This document shows, in pieces, positions 1 to 6,697 of a DNA stretch of 14,788 bases. Location of the stretch: the NCBI GenBank assembly GCA_964432995.1, contig CAYSPU010000146.1, positions 1 to 14,788 on the forward strand, in the 5' to 3' direction. The translations under genes were made by a program, and so were the position numbers. Numbering within the stretch: position 1 is the first letter of the stretch; every line of letters begins with the position of its first letter. This DNA is from CAYSPU01 sp964432995. GTDB taxonomy: Bacteria; Verrucomicrobiota; Verrucomicrobiia; Limisphaerales; JAHDYP01. The notes under the pieces were generated by a model, which was not told the DNA's origin, searched no databases, and worked only from the letters and a program-made list of their open reading frames with translations.

Positions 1-2
1 AG

Positions 3-206
3 GCCCGCGAGGCGCAGATCAACCTCGCCTTTGCCCACGGCGGCGTGCGCTACGTGCATCCGGCGGCGCCATCCTTGCCCGACGGTATGATGCCACCTGT
101 GGGGTTCCCGGGAGAAGGGCCCGGATCGTGGGGGGCGCCCGCGGCTCCGTCGGCAGGCTCCCGTCTTCTGGTGGACCTGGGCGCGAAAGACCCGTGCCCG
201 ACCTGA
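3..206 (+). CDS. C-terminal fragment of an unidentified protein
   Basis: An open frame enters from the left edge and ends at TGA 204-206. The first ~25 codons end almost entirely in G or C, as in the confirmed genes of the window, which supports real coding. The fragment includes AQINLAFAHGGVRYVHP and then a Pro/Gly/Ala-rich tail with little predicted structure. I recognise no domain. The next + strand gene starts 79 bases downstream, so the two could share a transcript. Too little is visible to propose a function, and a spurious frame cannot be fully excluded over 67 codons. Confidence 0.5.
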   Translation, partial: AREAQINLAFAHGGVRYVHPAAPSLPDGMMPPVGFPGEGPGSWGAPAAPSAGSRLLVDLGAKDPCPT

Positions 207-272
207 GCGAAATGATCTGCGGGCCACATGGTGTGGTCCGATTCGAATGAACTCAGAAAGCTCCAGGGGGAC

Positions 273-276
273 GGAG
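273..276 (+). promoter_or_regulatory. Shine-Dalgarno site that fixes the start of the 4Fe-4S membrane protein
   Basis: GGAG at 273-276, within GGGGGACGGAG, lies nine bases before ATG 286. The in-frame ATG at 247 has no purine-rich stretch at a suitable distance. This makes 286 the better start and removes 13 polar residues that are unlike the family's N-terminus. Confidence 0.6.
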
Positions 277-285
277 TGTTGCCCG

Positions 286-1134
286 ATGCCAGCGAGGCCT
301 CGGAACTATGCGCGCTATCGGCCGTGGGTGCAGACCGCATTTCTCGGGGTTTGGCTTGCTCCTCTGGGCAAGTGGCTGCACGGCATTCCGAGCTGCGTTT
401 TCCATTGTTACGCCTGTCCGTTGTCCTCGTTTGGCTGTCCGGTCGGGTTGATGGCGAACTACGCGGCGGTGCTGCCGGCCTGGGGTGTGACTCCGTTTCT
501 GCTGATCGGCGCGCTGGTGCTGGTGGGCGGCTTGATCGGTGCGATGGTCTGCGGCTGGGCCTGTCCGTTTGGTTTTCTGCAGGACCTGCTCAGCCGGATC
601 CAGCCGCGGAAGTGGTCGGTGCCGGCCTGGTTGACGGGATTCCGGTTTGTGGTGCTCGTCGGGTTAGTGTTGCTGCTCCCGGCGTGGCTGGGTTCCCGGG
701 GTGTGCTGTATGAGGACCAAGTGGTTTCCGTTTGCCGGCTTTGCCCGGCGGGCGCGCTCGAGGCGGGATTGTACTACTCGCTGGCCAGTGTGCTGCAGGG
801 GCAGGGTTGGATCATGAGTTGGTACAAAGTGGTGGTGCTCGTGTTGTTCCTGGGTGCCGCCGTGGTGATCCATCGGCCCTGGTGCCGGATCTTCTGCCCG
901 CTGGGCGGTTTCCTGGCGCTGTTCAACCGGTTCAGTCTGTTCCACCTGCGGTTCGATCCCCGCCACTGCACCGAGTGCAACCTCTGCCGGAGTCGCTGTT
1001 CGATGGGGGTGAAGGTGGATCGCAAGGTGAACGTGACCACTTGCATCCGTTGCCTCGAGTGCACGACCTGCGGCTCGATCCAGCCAGCCGGAATTCCACT
1101 GGTAGGGCGCGATCTCCGAGCCCGCCGGAGATGA
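286..1134 (+). CDS. NapH/NosR-like polytopic 4Fe-4S membrane protein
   Basis: This 282-residue protein resembles the membrane ferredoxins NapH, NosR C-domain and CcoG, which pass electrons between the quinone pool or cytoplasm and periplasmic enzymes. About five hydrophobic segments are visible (roughly residues 15-30, 68-90, 118-135, 160-172, 180-197). Cys pairs sit at membrane boundaries: CVFHCYACP (37-45), CGWACP (89-94), CRLCP (150-154) and CRIFCP (200-205). The C-terminal domain carries two ferredoxin-type Cys sets, C228/C231/C234/C238 and C253/C256/C259/C262. The second set has x2 spacing before its last Cys instead of the usual x3 followed by Pro. ATG 286 is preferred over ATG 247 because of GGAG at 273-276. 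The last ~11 residues (L272-R282) are encoded inside a dispersed palindromic repeat. No partner reductase is in the window, so the electron acceptor is unknown. Confidence 0.85.
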   Translation: MPARPRNYARYRPWVQTAFLGVWLAPLGKWLHGIPSCVFHCYACPLSSFGCPVGLMANYAAVLPAWGVTPFLLIGALVLVGGLIGAMVCGWACPFGFLQDLLSRIQPRKWSVPAWLTGFRFVVLVGLVLLLPAWLGSRGVLYEDQVVSVCRLCPAGALEAGLYYSLASVLQGQGWIMSWYKVVVLVLFLGAAVVIHRPWCRIFCPLGGFLALFNRFSLFHLRFDPRHCTECNLCRSRCSMGVKVDRKVNVTTCIRCLECTTCGSIQPAGIPLVGRDLRARRR

Positions 1135-1199
1135 GAGGGGACCCGACACGACCACGGAGCAGGGCCATATCGCGGCGCCCTCGGAGAGGTGGCCCTACC
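1101..1199. repeat. Imperfect palindromic repeat element at a convergent gene junction
   Basis: Arm 1101-1126 begins GGTAGGGCGCGATCTCCGAG. Arm 1174-1199 is its inverted partner and ends GTGGCCCTACC. The arms match at 20 of 26 positions, with eight terminal bases and an internal TCTCCGAG block fully paired and 47 bases between them. The element covers the end of the NapH-like gene (stop 1132-1134) and the stop codon of selB (1195-1197, CTA on the + strand). It could fold into a long hairpin in transcripts from either side, so a bidirectional terminator or mRNA-stabilising role is plausible but inferred. Related copies lie at 1217-1242 and 6560-6585, marking it as a dispersed family. Confidence 0.75.
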
Positions 1200-3189
1200 G
1201 TGTGCCGCTGGCGCCTGGCAGGGCGCGATCCCCGAGCGCGCCTCCCAGTTCCTTCCGGGCCTCGGCGCCTGGGGTGCGCTGGTTGCCGTTGCGCACCGTG
1301 AACCGGACCGAGTCCAGATAGTCCAGCAACGGCACCGCGTACTTGCGGCTGACCCCGAGGGCATCCCGGAAGTCCATCGTGGAGAACGCGGGCGCCTTTG
1401 AGAAGAGCTTGAGTACCACCGTGCGCGCCTCCTGCACCGCATCGCGATGGAAATGGAGTTCGGGAGCGACGCGGACCAGGAGGCCTTGGTCGGTTAGAAG
1501 CCGGAGGAACGTGGTGACGCGCGCTGGCGGCAGTTTCAGGGAGGCGGCCAACTCCGCGGCGGACGGCGGGGCCCAGCGTGCTTCACGGTAGGTGAGGGCG
1601 ATCCGCGCGGCGAGCGTTTCTTCCTCCGAAGACACCTGGGCCTGCCAGCCGGAGAGGGCGACGATCGAACCTTGGATGCGGACACGGTTTTGCCGGGCGA
1701 GTTCGTCGAGTGCCAGCGCCAGGAGGGAGCGATCGGCGTCGAGCACGGTCTGGAGTTCGGTGAGCTCGATGCCCGCGCGTTTGGGGTTGGTGTCGTGGAA
1801 GCGCCGAAGCACTTCGAGGATCTTCGCGGCAAGACCGACGACGCCCTCGCGATGGACCCAGAGGCCTTCGCGGGTGATGCAGGCCTGCCCGTCGGTCTGG
1901 AGCGTGTTCAGGGCGGCACGAAGTTCCTCCGGGCGCATGCGACAGGGAGAAGCCAATTCGGCGAGCGACAACGGGCGGCCGGCCTGTTGCAGCACGACGC
2001 CGCACCACCGGAGCGGGTCGTCGAGGGCCCCGCGCCGAGCCGCGAGCGCCGCCAGGGTCCAGGGTCGGTTCCGGCGCAGGCGCACGTTGCTGAGACCCAG
2101 AACACGCCCGCCGCCGATGGTGATCAGACCGCCTTCGGGCCGGTCGCGGTCGTTGGCGCGAATCACGAAGCGGTCGCCGGGGACCAGGCCGAGCGGGTGT
2201 TCGCAGCGGAACTGGACGAGTTGGCGTTGGCCGGCGGTCAGGCGGGTTTGCTCGAGCATGGCGACGCGCGCCATCTGCGCGGCCGTGCCGACGTGCAAGT
2301 GCACTTCCAGCCCGTCTTTGAGCTCGCCCCGGAAGGATTCGAGCAGCTCGAGTTCGGCTTCGAACATCGTCGAGGGGACGACCGTGTCGGGTGCGGCGAG
2401 AACCAGACCCCGGCGCAGCGCCTGGTGATCGGTCTCCATCAGGTTGAGGGCGACGCATTCGCCGGCGCGACCGAGGTCGGCGTCTTCGCCGTAGACCTGG
2501 AGGCGGCGGACGCGGCCGGACCAGTGGGTGGGGACCAGGGTGAGGGGATCGCCGGGGCGGACGCAGCCGCTGCTGGGGATGCCGGTGACGATGGTGCCGG
2601 TGCCGCGCACCGTGAACACGTCCTCCACCCACTGGCGGAAGGGGCCCGCGCTCGACCGCTCTTCACAATCCTCGACCACGGAGTTGAGGGCCTCGAAGAA
2701 CCCTTCGAATCCCTCGCCGGTTACCGTGGACAGCGGGCAGATGGGGGCCGCCGCCAGGAAAGTGCTCGCGAGCAGTTGCCGGATGTTGTGCTCCACCGTG
2801 GCGCGGCGATCGGCTTCGACCAGATCGATCTTGGTGAGGGCAATCACCCCGTGCCGGAGCCCCATCAGGGTGAGGATGTGCAGGTGCTCCCGCGTTTGCG
2901 GCATCACCCCGTCGTCGGCGGCCACGACGAAGATCACCACATCGATGCCGTGTGCGCCGGCCACCATGTTGCGGATGAAATCGACGTGGCCGGGGACGTC
3001 GACCACACCGACGATCCGTTCGTTGGCGAGGCGGCAGGGGGCGAAGCCGAGGTCGATGGTCATGCCTCGCTGGCGTTCCTCCGCCAGCGTGTCGGTGTCG
3101 CAGCCGGTGAGCAACTTGACCACCGCGGTCTTGCCGTGGTCGACGTGCCCGGCCGTGCCGAGCATGATGTTCTTCCGCTGAGCAGGCAT
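1195..3189 (-). CDS. selB: Selenocysteine-specific translation elongation factor SelB
   Basis: SelB is the EF-Tu-like GTPase that brings Sec-tRNA to UGA codons marked by a SECIS element. This copy has 664 residues, a little longer than the usual ~610-640. GTPase motifs are intact: GHVDHGKT (14-21), RGMTIDLGF (41-49, switch I), DVPGHVDF (64-71) and TKID (119-122). An EF-Tu-like domain II follows (EDVFTVRGTGTIVTG, from ~189) and then domain III. From about residue 400 the protein is a chain of winged-helix modules, ending with the typical SRKYAVPLLDYLDSVRFT element of the SECIS-binding domain. ATG 3189 lies nine bases after the selA stop, so translation is probably coupled. Residues 650-658 (GALGDRALP) are encoded by a dispersed repeat copy and the TAG stop lies in a neighbouring copy, so the tail looks repeat-derived. 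Confidence 0.95.
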   Translation of the reverse strand: MPAQRKNIMLGTAGHVDHGKTAVVKLLTGCDTDTLAEERQRGMTIDLGFAPCRLANERIVGVVDVPGHVDFIRNMVAGAHGIDVVIFVVAADDGVMPQTREHLHILTLMGLRHGVIALTKIDLVEADRRATVEHNIRQLLASTFLAAAPICPLSTVTGEGFEGFFEALNSVVEDCEERSSAGPFRQWVEDVFTVRGTGTIVTGIPSSGCVRPGDPLTLVPTHWSGRVRRLQVYGEDADLGRAGECVALNLMETDHQALRRGLVLAAPDTVVPSTMFEAELELLESFRGELKDGLEVHLHVGTAAQMARVAMLEQTRLTAGQRQLVQFRCEHPLGLVPGDRFVIRANDRDRPEGGLITIGGGRVLGLSNVRLRRNRPWTLAALAARRGALDDPLRWCGVVLQQAGRPLSLAELASPCRMRPEELRAALNTLQTDGQACITREGLWVHREGVVGLAAKILEVLRRFHDTNPKRAGIELTELQTVLDADRSLLALALDELARQNRVRIQGSIVALSGWQAQVSSEEETLAARIALTYREARWAPPSAAELAASLKLPPARVTTFLRLLTDQGLLVRVAPELHFHRDAVQEARTVVLKLFSKAPAFSTMDFRDALGVSRKYAVPLLDYLDSVRFTVRNGNQRTPGAEARKELGGALGDRALPGASGTR
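1217..1242 (+). repeat. Third copy of the 26-base dispersed repeat, inside selB
   Basis: This copy (GGCAGGGCGCGATCCCCGAG plus CGCGCC) matches arm 1101-1126 at 23 of 26 positions in the same orientation. It matches the inverted arm 1174-1199 at 19 of 26, so 1174-1242 could also form a hairpin with a 17-base loop. It is translated on the - strand as SelB residues 650-658. Confidence 0.7.
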
Positions 3190-3198
3190 GGAGGGGTC

Positions 3199-4614
3199 TC
3201 ACGCGGCGGCCGCGCGCCCCAGGGCTTCCGCGACGGCGGCCACCTGGGCGTCGGTCAGCGTGCGCACATCGAGCAGAAACTGGTCGTTTTCGATGCGCCC
3301 AAACACGCAGGCGCGGTCCAGGCGCAACTGCTTCGCAAGGGCGGAGGGATGAACGCCTGGCAGCGAAACGCGGACGGCCCGGCTGGGCAGGGCTTCCGTC
3401 GGCAGCGAACCGCTCCCCATGTAGGCTTGAGCCTCGACCACCTCGGCCGTGGCCCTGGGGGCCAGACGACGAATGGCTTCGGCCAGGGCGCGGGCCCGGG
3501 CCTCGAGCGTCTCCAGCGGCGTCGACAGCATCCGATAGGTCGGGTGCTCGCGGCGCAGTCGCTCCGGGTCGCGGAAGAGTTGCAGGGTCCGCTCGAGCAC
3601 CAGGATGCAGGTCTTGTCGACCCGCAGGGCCCGCATCAGCGGATGCTGGCGGACCTTCTCGATCAGTTCGCGGCGGCCCACGAGAATCCCGCCTTGTCCC
3701 GCGCCGATCAGTTTGTCCGCGCTGAACCAGACGAGGTCGGCGCCGGCCGCGATCGATTCCTGGACGGTGGGTTCATGCGGCCGGCCGAAGAGCTTGAGAT
3801 CGACCAGTGCTCCCGCTCCCAGGTCGTCGAGCAGCAACACCCCCCGGCTGTGGGCCAACTCGACCAGGTCGGCCAACGCCGCTTCGTGGGTGAAGCCGAT
3901 CACCCGGTAGTTGCTGGGATGCACCCGCAGGATGGCGGCGGTGTTCTCCGTGAACGCGGCGCGGTAGTCCTTCAGATGGGTGCGGTTCGTAGTGCCTACC
4001 TCCACCATCTGGGCCTGGCTCTGCGCCATGACGTCGGGCAGACGAAACGAGCCGCCGATCTCGATCAACTGCCCGCGGGAGACGATCACCTCGTGGCGCG
4101 CGGCCAAAGCGGCGAGGGCCAGCAGCGTGGCGCCACAGTTGTTGTTCACCACCGTGGCGGCTTCCGCGCCCGTCAACTCCGTCAGCAGGTACTCCACCAA
4201 CTCGTCGCGCTCGATACGCTCGCCGGAGTCGCGGTCGATGGCCAGGTTCACGTAGCCTTTGAGTTCGGGGAGGATCGAGTCGATCACGCGCTCGGGAAGG
4301 ACGGCGCGGCCGAGGCCGGTGTGGAGGATGATCCCGGTCGCGTTGATCGCCTCGCGGATGTGGGGTTGGGTGGCCTGTTCGAGATGCGCCGCGGCGCGGT
4401 CGAGGACGGCTTTGGGGCCCACATGCTGGGGGCCACAGCGGCCGGCAGTGTCGTTCAACACCGATTGGCGGAGATCCTGGACGGCGCGACGCAGGCATTC
4501 GGTCACGAGCGGCCGCGGCTGGTCCGCGAGCCAAGCCTCGACGCGTTCGGTCTTGAGCAGGTCGGTGATGGCGGGGATCTGTTGGAGCAAGGACTGTTGC
4601 GCTGGAGAAATCAT
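3199..4614 (-). CDS. selA: L-seryl-tRNA(Sec) selenium transferase SelA
   Basis: SelA is the PLP enzyme that converts Ser-tRNA(Sec) to Sec-tRNA(Sec) using selenophosphate. From ATG 4614 the protein has 471 residues, close to the family norm of ~463. Landmarks are the N-terminal helical domain (residues 1-80), INATGIILHTGLGRA (90-104), the VVNNNCGATLLAL segment (155-167), EIGGSFRLPDVM (185-196) and the PLP-lysine motif FSADKLIGAGQGG with K301 as the predicted Schiff-base lysine. GSGSLP (400-405) matches the C-terminal substrate-site motif. An upstream in-frame ATG at 4662 would add 16 residues not typical of the family. The gene is nine bases upstream of selB on the same strand and 57 bases downstream of the acyltransferase gene. 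No tRNA-Sec gene or selD was seen nearby. Confidence 0.95.
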   Translation of the reverse strand: MISPAQQSLLQQIPAITDLLKTERVEAWLADQPRPLVTECLRRAVQDLRQSVLNDTAGRCGPQHVGPKAVLDRAAAHLEQATQPHIREAINATGIILHTGLGRAVLPERVIDSILPELKGYVNLAIDRDSGERIERDELVEYLLTELTGAEAATVVNNNCGATLLALAALAARHEVIVSRGQLIEIGGSFRLPDVMAQSQAQMVEVGTTNRTHLKDYRAAFTENTAAILRVHPSNYRVIGFTHEAALADLVELAHSRGVLLLDDLGAGALVDLKLFGRPHEPTVQESIAAGADLVWFSADKLIGAGQGGILVGRRELIEKVRQHPLMRALRVDKTCILVLERTLQLFRDPERLRREHPTYRMLSTPLETLEARARALAEAIRRLAPRATAEVVEAQAYMGSGSLPTEALPSRAVRVSLPGVHPSALAKQLRLDRACVFGRIENDQFLLDVRTLTDAQVAAVAEALGRAAAA

Positions 4615-4671
4615 AGCGAGCGAAGGCGAGTCTATCGCGCCGTCATCATCGCGCCACACCAATCTGAACAG

Positions 4672-5934
4672 CTACATCCGCAGGCGAATGCCGGCGCGGG
4701 TCAGAGCCCAGTTGATCACCAGGACCACGGCGGTGAGAACGGCGGCGTTGAGCGCACCGGTGGCACCTTGATCGCTCCACCACAGCACGGACGAGAGTCC
4801 CACCGTGGCGAAAGCGTCCATCACCAACCCGGGAAGCAGATAAGCCAGGAGCGGGTTCTGCCCGGCTGGCAGGAACCACCTCGCCCATGAGCGCCAACCG
4901 CGCACATCGATGAGCCCGTAGAACACGCCGAACAACAGGCAGCAGATGCCCGCCGCGACCAGTGTATAGGATTCCGTTGCCTGGTTCTTGACGATCCCAT
5001 GCAACGGCCGCAGGAGCAGGCCGGTGAGGAGGAGCCCGACGCCAAACACCGCCAGGAAGCGGAGTCGGTTGCCCGCGCCGCGCCGAGCGCCGTCGCCGAC
5101 GAAGAGCGTGCCGACCAACACCCCGGCGAGGACGTTGGCCGAGGTGCTTCCCAACACGTCTCCGATCCCCACCACCTGCTGCAGGGGCCCGACCCAGTCG
5201 AGGCGACCGTGTCGACCGCCAATGTAGAGCGCGATGAGGAAGCCGAGCGCGCCCATGAGCGCCGTCGGATTCCCGCGCGTCACCAGGTAGATCAGGCTGG
5301 AGTTGAGGTAGGCCCAGCCAATCAGGCCCAAGATTCCCCACCATGAGTGTTGGAGCCAGATGGCCTCTCCGGCGTGGTCCTTGCCGCGGAACACGATCAG
5401 CAGTCCGCCCAGCGTCAGCGCAGCGACGATCCGCAGTCCCAGCAACCAGCGGGGTCGGAACCAGGTGCCGCCGGCCGGCGGCGCGCTCCAGAGAACCACG
5501 ACGGCGACACCCGTCAGGAGGTACCAGACGCACCGGCGAAGCCCGGTCGCCTCCGGCCAGAAGGCGCTCGTGTTGACCAGCCATACCCCCAGGAGCAGCA
5601 ATGAACCCGCCCGCACCGCGATATGCCCCAGGATCCGACCGAGCGATTCGCCACGCGCGCGTCGCCGTTCGAGCGCCAGCGGCAGCGACACCCCGACGAT
5701 GAACAGGAATCCGGGGAACACGAGGTCGACAAACGTGAATCCGTCCGCGGTTCCCGGCATGTGCTTGGCCCAGGCCGGGATGTTGTCCACACCGGCCAGG
5801 TAATTGACGAACACCATCGTGGTGATGACGAAACCGCGGAACGCGTCCAGCGACATCAACCGTGCGGCCGGAGTCCCGGCTGGGTTGGGTGCGGATGGTC
5901 CGGCGGTGTTTCGCTCGACAGGGGAGTCAGGCAC
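4672..5934 (-). CDS. DUF5009/HGSNAT-like membrane acyltransferase (NagX-type)
   Basis: This polytopic membrane protein has about ten hydrophobic segments and belongs with DUF5009/COG4299, the bacterial relatives of lysosomal heparan-alpha-glucosaminide N-acetyltransferase. The family is thought to move acetyl groups across the membrane onto amino sugars. Diagnostic blocks are SLDAFRGF at the start of the first helix and TFVDLVFPGFLFIVG, preceded by the HMPG histidine expected near the active site. The C-terminal helices contain LPAGQNPLLAYLLPGLV. The start is uncertain. ATG 5856 opens directly on SLDAFRGF (394 residues), whereas GTG 5934 (420 residues, chosen) adds the short polar tail common in the family. 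Neither has a good ribosome site. It lies 57 bases upstream of selA on the same strand and may share its transcript, but no functional link to selenium use is evident. The frame stays open to 6654, but that extension looks non-coding. Confidence 0.8.
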   Translation of the reverse strand: MPDSPVERNTAGPSAPNPAGTPAARLMSLDAFRGFVITTMVFVNYLAGVDNIPAWAKHMPGTADGFTFVDLVFPGFLFIVGVSLPLALERRRARGESLGRILGHIAVRAGSLLLLGVWLVNTSAFWPEATGLRRCVWYLLTGVAVVVLWSAPPAGGTWFRPRWLLGLRIVAALTLGGLLIVFRGKDHAGEAIWLQHSWWGILGLIGWAYLNSSLIYLVTRGNPTALMGALGFLIALYIGGRHGRLDWVGPLQQVVGIGDVLGSTSANVLAGVLVGTLFVGDGARRGAGNRLRFLAVFGVGLLLTGLLLRPLHGIVKNQATESYTLVAAGICCLLFGVFYGLIDVRGWRSWARWFLPAGQNPLLAYLLPGLVMDAFATVGLSSVLWWSDQGATGALNAAVLTAVVLVINWALTRAGIRLRM

Positions 5935-6697
5935 CGCGGCTCTATACCAGCCGGAGACGGCCGAGGCAAATCCGGAGCTGCTCGGAGCCTCGCGCAAGTG
6001 GCGCTGGCGTTTCGGTTGGCCTCCGTCAACGCGCGGTTTCCGCCCCTCCGGACGGGCGTTCTGTCGGCTCCGGGAAGATCCCACCTCCGCGGCGGGATCC
6101 GATGCAAACGGTTGGGCGCGGACCCGGGTGTCGGGTCGGCAAGCGATTGCGTTTCCGAACCTTCCCGAGCTGAACGCTCTGCGGAGCGCCGCGTTGGCAT
6201 GTCGGCACGTGGGCATGTCACCGAGTCGGGATGAATGCGCGCCAAAGTTATGGATGTGGAATGGAGGCCCGGAGCGGAGCGCGACACGTCTCGGGTCGCA
6301 GCAGCAACGACAGGCCAAGAGACCTCGAAGGTTCGACAACGCGTTCGAGTGCCGGAGTGCCGGCTTGTTGCCGGCCCGAGGACAGTGATGGGTGGCTGTG
6401 TTCATGACCCCGCAAAGCAGGGCGCTCCGCAGGGCGGGAGGTGGTCGGAGGTTCAGAGGCGCGTCCGACGCATGGGGCTGCTGCGCGTTGGGACGGGGGG
6501 CGGTCCGTAGCCCTGAAGGGGAGGCTGCTCCGCAGTCTGGACCGGTCGCATGGGTTTCCGGCGCCCTCGGAGACGTCGCCCTACCACATGCCCTGCGGTG
6601 AGTAGTGGGGCGCGCCGGCTTCGAGTGGCTGTATTTCGAGAGTCCACGGTGCATTCGGTGTTTGCTTGTACGGACATGTCAGACTAGTCCTCGGGCC
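5935..6697. other. Gene-poor intergenic region with small palindromes
   Basis: No frame here has a convincing start, domain or codon pattern. The translations are Arg/Pro/Ser/Cys-rich on both strands, as expected from random GC-rich DNA. Several small perfect stems occur: GACCCG/CGGGTC (6121-6126 with 6132-6137), CGCTC/GAGCG around a TGCG loop (6175-6188), GCCGGC-TTGTT-GCCGGC (6359-6375) and CGGTCC/GGACCG (6501-6506 with 6539-6544). GGCATGTC occurs twice with a 16-base period (6196-6203, 6212-6219). One copy of the 26-base dispersed repeat ends the cluster at 6560-6585. The region looks like accumulated interspersed repeats between divergent genes. No tRNA was recognised. Confidence 0.6.
6560..6585 (-). 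repeat. Fourth copy of the 26-base dispersed repeat
   Basis: This copy begins GGCGCCCTCGGAGACGTCG and ends CCCTACC. It matches the arm at 1174-1199 at 24 of 26 positions, 5 kb away and in the same orientation. A possible decayed inverted partner (GGGGCGCG then CTTCGAG) lies at about 6606-6626, as expected if the element spreads as a palindromic pair. It is 112 bases upstream of the secreted-protein gene. Confidence 0.7.

Noticed and set aside
1672..4890. A 1072-codon open frame on the + strand opposite selA-selB
   Set aside because: It runs antisense through two firmly identified genes, and its translation is Gly/Ala/Glu/Gln/His-rich with no domain. Long antisense frames are expected at this GC content.
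6325..6345. Possible tRNA T-loop (GGTTCGACAAC) near 6330, considered as tRNA-Sec because of nearby selAB
   Set aside because: No pairing T-stem, no TCA anticodon arm and no matching acceptor stem could be found on either side.
6235..6510. A 91-codon + strand frame in the gene-poor spacer
   Set aside because: It has no ribosome site, codon bias or recognisable motif, and it crosses the GCCGGC hairpin.
5935..6654. N-terminal extension of the acyltransferase back to ATG 6654
   Set aside because: The added ~240 residues are Arg/Pro/Ser/Cys-rich with no domain, and they cross small palindromes and the dispersed repeat. The family normally starts just before SLDAFRGF.
6662..6690. Promoter TTGCTT-17-TAGTCC before the secreted protein
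   Set aside because: Both hexamers match the consensus poorly, and the start point would fall almost on the ATG.
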